Shown piece by piece: positions 1-6,202 of a stretch of 9,790 nt of DNA. Origin of the DNA: Mucilaginibacter sp. (GTDB lineage: Bacteria; Bacteroidota; Bacteroidia; Sphingobacteriales; Sphingobacteriaceae); the NCBI GenBank assembly GCA_019235595.1, contig JAFAKI010000158.1, positions 1 to 9,790 on the forward strand, written 5' to 3'. Position numbers and translations under genes: made by a program. Numbering within the stretch: position 1 is the stretch's first letter; every line of letters starts with the position of its first letter. The notes under the pieces are model-generated. The model made no database searches. It was not told where the DNA came from and was given only the letters and a program-made list of their open reading frames with translations.

Positions 1-48
1 TAAGAAATTATTTGGTTTCTTTGTAGCCTATTATCAAATTTTCAATTA

Positions 49-2016
49 ATGAACTGTCTTAAATTAACTCGTTTAGCTGGTATCGGCCTGATGTTGCTGA
101 TCGCCGTTAATGCATCGGCCCAAACTACCGATACCATTAAATATGACCACCAGGATTTGTTTGGCCCTATTACCTGGCCAGTTACCAGCGGCAATACGCG
201 CTCTGCTAACGGCAATCCCGGAGAACATTACTGGCAAAACCGTGCTGATTACTTGATCAAAGCTACGCTTGGCGAAGCACAACAAGATACCACCATCAAC
301 GGCGAAGTCACCATCAGCTATACCAATAATAGCCCCGATCAATTGGACCATTTGTGGTTGCAACTGGATCAGAACCTGTTTAGACCCGATTCACGTGGCG
401 CCGCAGTCACCCCATTTTTCGGCGACCGTTTCGATGTAAAAGGATTTAGCCGTGGCGGTTACCATATCGAGGCTGTTTCGATAACTTATAAAAACCAAAC
501 CTATACCGTTGACCCGGTTATTACCGACGCGCGCATGCAGGTGCGTTTGCATGCTCCGCTGGGCGCAAAAGGCGATAAGATACAAGTAAAAGTAAAATAT
601 TGGTTCTCTGTACCATTCTACGGTGCCGACCGTATGGGCCGCAAGAAATTTAAAGACGGCTATGTATATGAGATCGCTCAGTGGTATCCACGCATGTGCG
701 TTTATGATGATGTAGAAGGCTGGAACACCTTACCATACATGGGATTAGGCGAGTTTTACTGCGATTATGGCGATTTTGATTACTACGTTACTGCTCCAGC
801 TAATATGACGGTAGTTGGCTCGGGCGACCTGCAAAACAGTGCACAGGTGCTTTCTTCCACCCAACAATCGCGCCTGGCTGAAGCCCGCAACAGCGATAAA
901 ACGGTGATGATCATCAAACCGGAAGAAGTTGGCCAAAACGCCAACGCTACCGGCACCAAAACCTGGCATTTTAAAATGGAGAACAGCCGCGACGTATCCT
1001 GGGCAGCATCAAAAGCATTTATCTGGGATGCAGCGCGTGTGAATTTCCCTTCGGGCAGAAAAGGCATCGCTATGTCGACCTACCCTGTTGAAAGTTCAGG
1101 CAACGACGCCTGGAGCCGCTCAACCGAGTACCTGAAAAACAGCATGGAGATCTACTCCAAAAAGTATTTTGAATACCCATGGAACTCTGCAGTTAATGTA
1201 TCTGGTGTGGCTCTGGGCATGGAATATCCAGGTATAATCTTCTGTATGAGCGATTTTAAAAACAGCCAGCTTTGGGGCGATGTTACCCACGAGATCGGCC
1301 ATAACTGGTTCCCGATGATCGTTGGCTCGAACGAACGTAAATACATGTGGCAGGACGAAGGTTTTAACACCTTTATTAATTGGTACGCAACTGAGCAGTT
1401 TAATCACGGTGAGTATAATGATACGGCAAAACGCGCACAAGCTATTCTACGTCAATTCAAAAACAGCAAAGACCCGCTGATGACCGCTCCAGAGGCTATT
1501 GGGCTGAATGACTATGGTCAGTACTATGTTAAAACAGCTTTAGGTTTGGATATGCTGCGCAATGTGGTTTTAGGCCCTGATCGCTTTGATTATGCATTTA
1601 ATGAATACATAAAACATTGGGCATTCAAACATCCGCTGCCTTATGATTTCTTCCGCACGATGAATGATGCTGCCGGCGAAGACCTGAACTGGTTTTGGAA
1701 AGGCTGGTTCTTTACTACCTGGAAGATCGATCAGGCGGTGCAATCGGTAAGTTATGTAAAAAACGATCCTGCACAGGGCGCATTGATCACCATTGTAAAC
1801 AAGGAAAAACTGGCTATGCCTGTTGACCTGCTTATTACGCAGGAAAACGGCACAACTGAAACTTTGCACTTGCCAGTAAACGTTTGGCAGCGAGGCGGAG
1901 TATGGAAGTTTAAATATCCATCCAAATCAGCTATCAAAAGCATTGTTCTCGATCCGGGTCATGAATTACCGGATGTGGATTTGAAGAATAATGTTTGGAA
2001 AGCGCCTGCTAAGTGA
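49..2016 (+). CDS. Secreted M1 family zinc metallopeptidase (aminopeptidase-like)
   Basis: A 655-residue peptidase of the gluzincin M1 family, which typically removes N-terminal residues from peptides. Residues 1-24 form a Sec signal peptide with a hydrophobic core and a probable cleavage site ASA|Q, so the enzyme is exported to the periplasm or beyond. The zinc site is clear: HEIGH at residues 414-418 and the third ligand E437 in WQDEGF, with the usual 18-residue gap. GMEYP at 390-394 corresponds to the GxMEN substrate-binding motif, and Y493 in YVKTALGL is the likely transition-state tyrosine. Residues about 60-260 fit the N-terminal beta domain of the family. The C-terminus has no obvious type IX sorting domain. 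No Shine-Dalgarno sequence precedes the ATG; the leader is AT-rich, as is usual in Bacteroidota. The gene is followed by its own terminator, so it is probably monocistronic at its 3' end. The family call is firm; the substrate is unknown. Confidence 0.95.
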   Translation: MNCLKLTRLAGIGLMLLIAVNASAQTTDTIKYDHQDLFGPITWPVTSGNTRSANGNPGEHYWQNRADYLIKATLGEAQQDTTINGEVTISYTNNSPDQLDHLWLQLDQNLFRPDSRGAAVTPFFGDRFDVKGFSRGGYHIEAVSITYKNQTYTVDPVITDARMQVRLHAPLGAKGDKIQVKVKYWFSVPFYGADRMGRKKFKDGYVYEIAQWYPRMCVYDDVEGWNTLPYMGLGEFYCDYGDFDYYVTAPANMTVVGSGDLQNSAQVLSSTQQSRLAEARNSDKTVMIIKPEEVGQNANATGTKTWHFKMENSRDVSWAASKAFIWDAARVNFPSGRKGIAMSTYPVESSGNDAWSRSTEYLKNSMEIYSKKYFEYPWNSAVNVSGVALGMEYPGIIFCMSDFKNSQLWGDVTHEIGHNWFPMIVGSNERKYMWQDEGFNTFINWYATEQFNHGEYNDTAKRAQAILRQFKNSKDPLMTAPEAIGLNDYGQYYVKTALGLDMLRNVVLGPDRFDYAFNEYIKHWAFKHPLPYDFFRTMNDAAGEDLNWFWKGWFFTTWKIDQAVQSVSYVKNDPAQGALITIVNKEKLAMPVDLLITQENGTTETLHLPVNVWQRGGVWKFKYPSKSAIKSIVLDPGHELPDVDLKNNVWKAPAK

Positions 2017-2022
2017 GGTGAA

Positions 2023-2057
2023 ATTTAGGTGAAAGCTGAAAGGTAAAAGGCGAAAGG
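2023..2057 (-). repeat. Heptamer array, five phased units, minus orientation
   Basis: Five consecutive 7-nt units ending mostly in AAAGG (for example TGAAAGG, TAAAAGG, CGAAAGG) lie just after the M1 stop codon. Read on the minus strand they are CCTTTNN units, the same family as the plus-strand array at 2110-2179. They end 13 nt before the terminator stem. Confidence 0.75.
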
Positions 2058-2140
2058 ATAATAATTTTGAAGACCGGGTTGGAAGACCTGGTCTTTTTGT
2101 TCGACAAAACCTTTATCCTTTTACCTTTCTGCTTTCACCT
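2027..2140. repeat. 24-bp near-perfect inverted repeat around a terminator
   Basis: The arms are 2027-2050 and 2117-2140 and match at 23 of 24 positions as reverse complements. They are formed by the opposed heptamer arrays and enclose the terminator hairpin at 2070-2095. In RNA the arms could form a long stem around the hairpin. Whether this structure forms is inferred. Confidence 0.75.
2070..2098 (+). terminator. Rho-independent terminator after the M1 peptidase gene
   Basis: A 10-bp stem (AAGACCGGGT at 2070-2079 with ACCTGGTCTT at 2086-2095, one G-U pair) has a 6-nt loop, and the T-run continues to 2098. It lies 54 nt after the stop codon of the M1 gene and separates it from the next gene. 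Confidence 0.85.
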
Positions 2141-2179
2141 TAATCCTTTTACCTTTATCCTTTCACCTTTGACCTTAAA
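2110..2179 (+). repeat. Heptamer array, ten phased CCTTTNN units
   Basis: Ten contiguous 7-nt units run from 2110 to 2179 without a phase break. Most are CCTTT plus two variable bases (CCTTTTA, CCTTTAT, CCTTTCA, CCTTTGA); exceptions are GCTTTCA and two CCTTAAN units. The array ends two bases before the ATG at 2182, so it occupies the whole region where a ribosome binding site would normally lie. The period resembles the heptanucleotide short tandem repeats known from filamentous cyanobacteria; that comparison concerns period only. Confidence 0.85.
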
Positions 2180-2181
2180 TC

Positions 2182-2574
2182 ATGTCAAAACTTCAATGGA
2201 CAAAACTGATCATGCTTCTGGCTGCCATTTATAATATGGTTTGGGGCACAGTTATTTCTATCTATCCGCAGATCATTCTGTTTGATTATCCATCGACTGA
2301 TTTTACTTTAATTCTACTACGATGTATCGGCATGTTGGTCGGCACTTATGGCCTGGCTTATTACTTTTCATCCAAAGACCCGGCACGATATTGGCCGCTC
2401 ATATTCGTCGGTTTTGTGGGAAAGATATTAGGCCCAATTGGCTCGGCATACTATATTATAAAAGGCGAACTGACCATAAAGTTTCTATACGTCAACCTGC
2501 TGAATGATTTTATCTGGCTAATTCCTTTTGGTTGGATATTATATATGGTGTGGACTAAAAGGCTCGATGTTTAA
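2182..2574 (+). CDS. Small four-helix integral membrane protein, function unknown
   Basis: A 130-residue, strongly hydrophobic protein with four predicted membrane helices at about residues 8-30, 42-62, 70-92 and 104-124. The loops are short; KDPAR (65-69) and KGE (94-96) carry the main charges, and the C-terminus ends in TKRLDV. There is no cleavable signal peptide and no catalytic motif that I recognise. The size and layout resemble small DoxX-like or DUF-type four-helix families, but no diagnostic motif supports naming one. The ATG follows a heptamer array directly and has no Shine-Dalgarno sequence. A terminator separates it from the M1 gene, so it probably has its own promoter, although none is evident. 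It may be co-transcribed with the helicase gene 107 nt downstream, since no terminator hairpin is visible between them. Confidence 0.8.
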   Translation: MSKLQWTKLIMLLAAIYNMVWGTVISIYPQIILFDYPSTDFTLILLRCIGMLVGTYGLAYYFSSKDPARYWPLIFVGFVGKILGPIGSAYYIIKGELTIKFLYVNLLNDFIWLIPFGWILYMVWTKRLDV

Positions 2575-2580
2575 AAATAA

Positions 2581-2644
2581 TTCCGAAATTGAACATTCGA
2601 AATTCGAAATTCAGAGCCTTTCACCTTTACCCTTTCACCTCAAA
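2581..2644 (+). repeat. Two adjoining heptamer arrays (ATTCGAA-type and CCTTTCA-type)
   Basis: Five phased 7-nt units occupy 2581-2615, with two exact ATTCGAA copies at 2595-2608 flanked by related units. After a single extra base come four phased units at 2617-2644 (CCTTTCA, CCTTTAC, CCTTTCA, CCTCAAA). The second array matches the family at 2110-2179. Together they fill most of the gap between the membrane protein and the helicase. Confidence 0.75.
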
Positions 2645-2668
2645 ATCATAACTTCGCCATTTCAGAAA

Positions 2669-2674
2669 AGAGGA
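2669..2674 (+). promoter_or_regulatory. Shine-Dalgarno sequence for the TTG-started helicase gene
   Basis: AGAGGA lies 7 nt before the TTG at 2682. It is the clearest ribosome binding site in the window and fixes the non-ATG start, which also begins exactly where family homology begins (DYLKGLNPAQRDAV). Confidence 0.75.
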
Positions 2675-2681
2675 CAAGATT

Positions 2682-4961
2682 TTGGATTATTTAAAGGGAT
2701 TAAACCCGGCCCAGCGCGATGCAGTATTGCAAATTAAAGGGCCGGTAATGATCATTGCGGGTGCAGGTTCGGGCAAAACAAGGGTGATCACCATGCGTGT
2801 GGCACACCTGGTTGCCAGCGGGGTTGATGCTTTTAATATACTGGTGCTTACCTTCACCAACAAAGCCGCTCGCGAAATGCGCGAGCGTATTATGCACGTA
2901 GTGGGCGATGAAGCCAAAAATATCTGGATGGGTACCTTCCACTCTGTTTTTGCCAAAATATTGCGTGTGGAGGCCGATAAAATCGGTTACCCAAACAACT
3001 TTACCATTTACGATACTGACGACAGCAAAAGCGTTATCCGCGCCATCCTGAAAGAGATGAACCTGGACGATAAGCTATACAATGCCAATTTTGTATATAA
3101 CCGCATTTCAGGCGCAAAAAACAACTTGATATCGTGGCAGGAATACCAGCAAAACGAGCAGATACAAGCCGATGATTTCTCATCAGGTCGCGGACAATTA
3201 GGCAAGATTTATGAAACCTACGCCAGTCGCTGTTTCCGTGCGGGTGCGATGGACTTTGACGACCTATTGTTTAAAACCAATGAACTACTGAAACGCTATC
3301 CTGAAGTACTGAATAAATACCAGCACAAATTTAAATACCTGATGGTGGATGAGTATCAGGATACCAACTTTTCGCAATACCTGATCGTGAAAAAATTGGC
3401 TGCGGTAAATGAGAACATCTGCGTGGTGGGTGATGATGCGCAAAGTATCTATGCCTTCCGCGGGGCAAACATCCAGAACATCCTGAACTTTGAGAAGGAT
3501 TACCCTGATCTGAAAGTGTTCAAGCTGGAGCAAAATTACCGTTCTACCCAAAATATCGTAAATGTTGCCAACAGCATCATTGCCAACAATAAAGAACAGC
3601 TTAAAAAGAACGTTTTCTCCGAAAAAGAAGCCGGCGATAAAATAAAGGTCATGCGCGCCTTCAGCGATAACGAGGAAGGCAAGATCGTTGCAGAAAACAT
3701 TATGCAGGAACGGTCAACTAAAGGCATGAAATGGCACGATTTTGCCATTCTGTACCGCACCAATGCCCAGTCTCGCTCCATGGAAGAGGCACTGCGCAAA
3801 TTAAATATACCTTATAAGATATATGGTGGTCAGTCCTTCTATCAACGCAAGGAAATAAAGGATCTGATCGCTTATTTCAGACTGACTATAAATCCTGCTG
3901 ATGAGGAAGCGTTGAAACGTGTGATCAATTATCCCCGTCGCGGAATTGGCGATACAACAGTTGACCGTATCATTCTGGCCGCCGACCAAAACATGGTGAC
4001 CGTTTGGGAGGTGGTGATCAATCCATCTAAATATCTTGATGGGCGTAGTTCGGCAGCCGTTGGTACGTTCGCTACAATGATACAGAGCTTCCAGGTGATC
4101 ACCAAAACACAATCGGCCTATGATGCTGCCCTGCACATCGCGCAGCACTCAGGCATTTTAAAAGACCTATACGAGGACAAATCTGTAGAGGGACTAAACC
4201 GTTACGAAAATATTCAGGAGTTACTTAACGGTATCAAAGAGTTCTCAGAACGGGAAGATATCGAAGAAAAAGGTCTCGATGTGTTTATGCAGGATGTGGC
4301 CCTGCTAACCAGCGACGATAAGAACGAGGATAAAGATGCTGACACCGTTTCTTTAATGACCATCCACTCTGCGAAAGGGCTTGAATTTCCACAGGTATTT
4401 GTAGTCGGATTGGAAGAGAACCTTTTCCCCTCCCAAATGTCCCTCAACTCCCGCAGCGACCTGGAGGAAGAACGCCGTCTGTTTTATGTGGCTGTTACGC
4501 GCGCCGAGCGTAAATTGATTATCAGCTATGCTACGTCCCGCTTTAAATTCGGCACCTTGATCAGCTGCGAACCAAGTCGCTTTCTGGATGAGATTGACGC
4601 GCGTTATCTGGAACTTGACTTTACTGCCAAACCTGCTACTTCAGCTAATAATCCATTTTTTGATGATGAGCGTAATAGTTGGAACAAACGTGGTAACGAT
4701 ACCTTTTCGAAACCCAAACCTACGGCAGCGCCCGTTAAAACAACGTCTATCCTGGCTAAAGCCCATGTACCGTCTGCTGGATTTGCACCATCTGACACCA
4801 GCAACTTGCAGGTAGGTATGGAGGTGGAGCACGAACGCTTTGGCTTTGGGAAAGTCATTAACCTGGAAGGCAACAAACCCGATGTAAAGGCCACTATTTT
4901 CTTCAAAGAAATTGGTCAGAAGCAACTCTTGCTTAAGTTCGCAAAACTTCGTATATTATAG
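2682..4961 (+). CDS. uvrD: UvrD/PcrA-type superfamily 1A 3'-5' DNA helicase
   Basis: A 759-residue ATP-dependent helicase of the UvrD/PcrA/Rep group, acting in the cytoplasm in nucleotide excision repair, mismatch repair and removal of proteins from DNA. All SF1A motifs are present in order: Q-motif LNPAQRDAV near residues 7-15; Walker A AGAGSGKT 26-33; motif II DEYQDTN 223-229; motif III GDDAQSIYAFRG 250-261; motif IV NYRST 285-289; motif V TIHSAKGLE 560-568; motif VI ERRLFYVAVTRAE 597-609. The C-terminal segment from about residue 711 (VGMEVEHERFGFGKV) is the Tudor-like fold that contacts RNA polymerase in PcrA/UvrD. A low-complexity linker lies at about 655-705. Translation starts at TTG with a Shine-Dalgarno sequence 7 nt upstream. 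Length and motifs are normal for a complete enzyme. PcrA and UvrD cannot be told apart from sequence alone; pcrA would be an equally acceptable symbol. Confidence 0.97.
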   Translation: MDYLKGLNPAQRDAVLQIKGPVMIIAGAGSGKTRVITMRVAHLVASGVDAFNILVLTFTNKAAREMRERIMHVVGDEAKNIWMGTFHSVFAKILRVEADKIGYPNNFTIYDTDDSKSVIRAILKEMNLDDKLYNANFVYNRISGAKNNLISWQEYQQNEQIQADDFSSGRGQLGKIYETYASRCFRAGAMDFDDLLFKTNELLKRYPEVLNKYQHKFKYLMVDEYQDTNFSQYLIVKKLAAVNENICVVGDDAQSIYAFRGANIQNILNFEKDYPDLKVFKLEQNYRSTQNIVNVANSIIANNKEQLKKNVFSEKEAGDKIKVMRAFSDNEEGKIVAENIMQERSTKGMKWHDFAILYRTNAQSRSMEEALRKLNIPYKIYGGQSFYQRKEIKDLIAYFRLTINPADEEALKRVINYPRRGIGDTTVDRIILAADQNMVTVWEVVINPSKYLDGRSSAAVGTFATMIQSFQVITKTQSAYDAALHIAQHSGILKDLYEDKSVEGLNRYENIQELLNGIKEFSEREDIEEKGLDVFMQDVALLTSDDKNEDKDADTVSLMTIHSAKGLEFPQVFVVGLEENLFPSQMSLNSRSDLEEERRLFYVAVTRAERKLIISYATSRFKFGTLISCEPSRFLDEIDARYLELDFTAKPATSANNPFFDDERNSWNKRGNDTFSKPKPTAAPVKTTSILAKAHVPSAGFAPSDTSNLQVGMEVEHERFGFGKVINLEGNKPDVKATIFFKEIGQKQLLLKFAKLRIL

Positions 4962-5063
4962 AATTTTAACTAATTGTTTATTGCGGGGTTTCACAACTAA
5001 GCTTATTGATATTCGTATTTCCAAATACATTAATTCATTGAGAATTGGTTAAAATTCCATGAC

Positions 5064-5090
5064 AAATATTTCTGGTTCGTAGAAATATTT
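5064..5090. repeat. Perfect 10-bp inverted repeat upstream of the XRE regulator
   Basis: AAATATTTCT (5064-5073) and AGAAATATTT (5081-5090) are exact reverse complements around a 7-nt spacer. The element lies in the 252-nt gap between the helicase gene and the regulator gene, about 125 nt before the regulator start. No T-run follows, so it is a poor terminator. It could be an operator; XRE-family regulators often bind dyads near their own gene, but that link is inferred. A smaller dyad (GTATTT/AAATAC) lies at 5015-5028. I could not place a convincing promoter in this gap. Confidence 0.55.
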
Positions 5091-5213
5091 CCCCAATACT
5101 ACCCGAAACAAAATTGCTTATTACGTAACTATCCACTAATTCAGCGCAAATTAACTATGGCACACAGTTTGGATTGTAATTCATACCCTTAAACAATTTT
5201 AACATATTGAATT

Positions 5214-5582
5214 ATGAGCGATCCAAACAAAAGAACCGCAAACAAGTCAATCGGGAAAAGCATCAGAATCTTGCGTCATCAGCATGGTTGGAGCCAGGAA
5301 GATATAGCTAACCGCTTAGGCATTTCGATCCCAGCCTTTTCAAAAATTGAAACTGGTGTAACCGATGTTAACTTATCACGCCTCGAACAAATCGCCAACA
5401 TCTATGAAGTTAGCGTTGTTCAATTGTTGACTGTCGACAACGAACAAGCCGAAGTAGCACCTTCGCACTTAAATCTTATCCAAAAGAAACTAAGTGACCG
5501 CGAAAGTGAAATTGCTTCACTGCAACGTAAAGTTATTGAGTTGTATGAAGAGCTTCGCAACAAAGGTTCAATAGCCAGTTAA
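5214..5582 (+). CDS. XRE (Cro/C1)-type helix-turn-helix regulator with C-terminal coiled coil
   Basis: A 122-residue DNA-binding protein. Residues about 12-71 form the five-helix Cro/C1 domain: SIRILRHQHGWSQEDIANRLGIS leads into the recognition helix region (IPAFSKIETG, 39-48), followed by LSRLEQIANIYEVSVVQLL. Residues about 84-116 (LIQKKLSDRESEIASLQRKVIEL and onward) are heptad-like and charged, fitting a coiled coil for dimerisation. There is no ligand-binding or peptidase domain. It is likely a cytoplasmic transcriptional regulator; the target is unknown. The ATG lies in an AT-rich leader without a Shine-Dalgarno sequence. It is separated from its neighbours by gaps of more than 220 nt, so it is probably transcribed alone. 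The inverted repeat at 5064-5090 is a candidate self-operator. Confidence 0.92.
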   Translation: MSDPNKRTANKSIGKSIRILRHQHGWSQEDIANRLGISIPAFSKIETGVTDVNLSRLEQIANIYEVSVVQLLTVDNEQAEVAPSHLNLIQKKLSDRESEIASLQRKVIELYEELRNKGSIAS

Positions 5583-5601
5583 TTTAATAATTGTGTGGTA
5601 A

Positions 5602-5667
5602 AAACTACATTTTAACCTCATATTACCATTTATCATACAATGGTATAGTGGGGCTTATTTGTAGTTT
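5602..5667 (+). repeat. Nested inverted repeats after the XRE gene
   Basis: An outer pair AAACTACA (5602-5609) / TGTAGTTT (5660-5667) encloses an inner pair TACCATT (5624-5630) / AATGGTA (5639-5645). All arms are perfect. The element begins 20 nt after the regulator's stop codon and could fold in its 3' untranslated region. No strong T-run follows, so a terminator role is uncertain. Confidence 0.45.
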
Positions 5668-5811
5668 CTTAAATGACGGGAAATATTATTAATTATAATA
5701 AAACAAAGATTTCCAATAAATAAAATAAGGCATAAATTATCGAATAAACTCTACTAGCACTATTTTTTGGAGTAACAATTGTAGAACTCACAAGTATTAA
5801 TAGAATTTGTG

Positions 5812-6099
5812 ATGCTCAATTATCTGATTTCCATTCCGAAAAATAACGCTTTAAAAAAGGAAACTATCTACGATCCTGAGACCAAATTAAAGATCAAAGT
5901 GTTCGATCTTTTAAAGCCAAAACACAGACCAAAACCAGGCGAAGTGAGATATTTTGTTACCGCTGGTAGCGAGACACTCGCCTTTGAAACGGAAGGATAC
6001 AGCAAAAAACACTGCGATTTGCTTATTTTACACATGATATCCTGGTATTGTGTGTATGTGGGGCTGCTTGAAGCACAGATACATACCAATTGGCCGTGA
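5812..6099 (+). CDS. Hypothetical protein of 95 residues
   Basis: I do not recognise this protein. It begins MLNYLISIPKNN, has a lysine- and proline-rich stretch (LLKPKHRPKPGEVRYF) near the middle, and ends in an aromatic, hydrophobic segment (LLILHMISWYCVYVGLLEA) that could be a single membrane helix or a buried helix. There is no signal peptide and no catalytic motif. The start could equally be the GTG at 5809, one codon upstream; neither has a Shine-Dalgarno sequence. An in-frame TAG at 5782-5784 closes the frame upstream. The nearest promoter-like match is TATTTTTTG at 5761-5769, one base off the TAnnTTTG spacing, so weak. It stands apart from the XRE gene by 229 nt and converges with the TPR gene. 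That it is a real gene rests on its length, its uninterrupted frame and the lack of a better ORF in the gap. Confidence 0.6.
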   Translation: MLNYLISIPKNNALKKETIYDPETKLKIKVFDLLKPKHRPKPGEVRYFVTAGSETLAFETEGYSKKHCDLLILHMISWYCVYVGLLEAQIHTNWP

Positions 6100-6106
6100 T
6101 TTTGGA

Positions 6107-6127
6107 GTCAATAGTCAATGGTCAATA
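6107..6127 (+). repeat. Heptamer array, three GTCAATR units
   Basis: Three contiguous 7-nt units (GTCAATA, GTCAATG, GTCAATA) begin 8 nt after the stop of the hypothetical gene. They are followed by an 11-bp direct repeat, TTTATTGTTGG at 6138-6148 and 6156-6166. No GC-rich terminator stem was found in this 101-nt convergent gap. Confidence 0.7.
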
Positions 6128-6185
6128 GGTGAATTGATTTATTGTTGGATTGTTTTTTATTGTTGGTAACTTGATGAATTAAATT

Positions 6186-6202
6186 CTTCCGACTTCCGAC
6201 TT
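6186..6202. repeat. Short heptamer array CTTCCGA x2 plus CTT
   Basis: Two exact CTTCCGA units and a partial third overlap the stop codon of the minus-strand TPR gene by two bases. This is a second heptamer motif in the same small gap. Confidence 0.6.

Noticed and set aside
1..48. Promoter for the M1 gene
   Set aside because: TTTG occurs at 11-14 and 20-23, but no TAnnTTTG lies at a fitting distance. The promoter may be outside the window.
49..2016. Type IX secretion substrate
   Set aside because: The C-terminus lacks the usual sorting-domain pattern; only a Sec signal peptide is supported.
6100..6200. Frameshifted HATPase remnant downstream of the DHp protein
   Set aside because: The 101 nt after the stop contain heptamer repeats and AT-rich sequence, then the oppositely oriented hypothetical gene; no N- or G-box motif is seen in any minus-strand frame.
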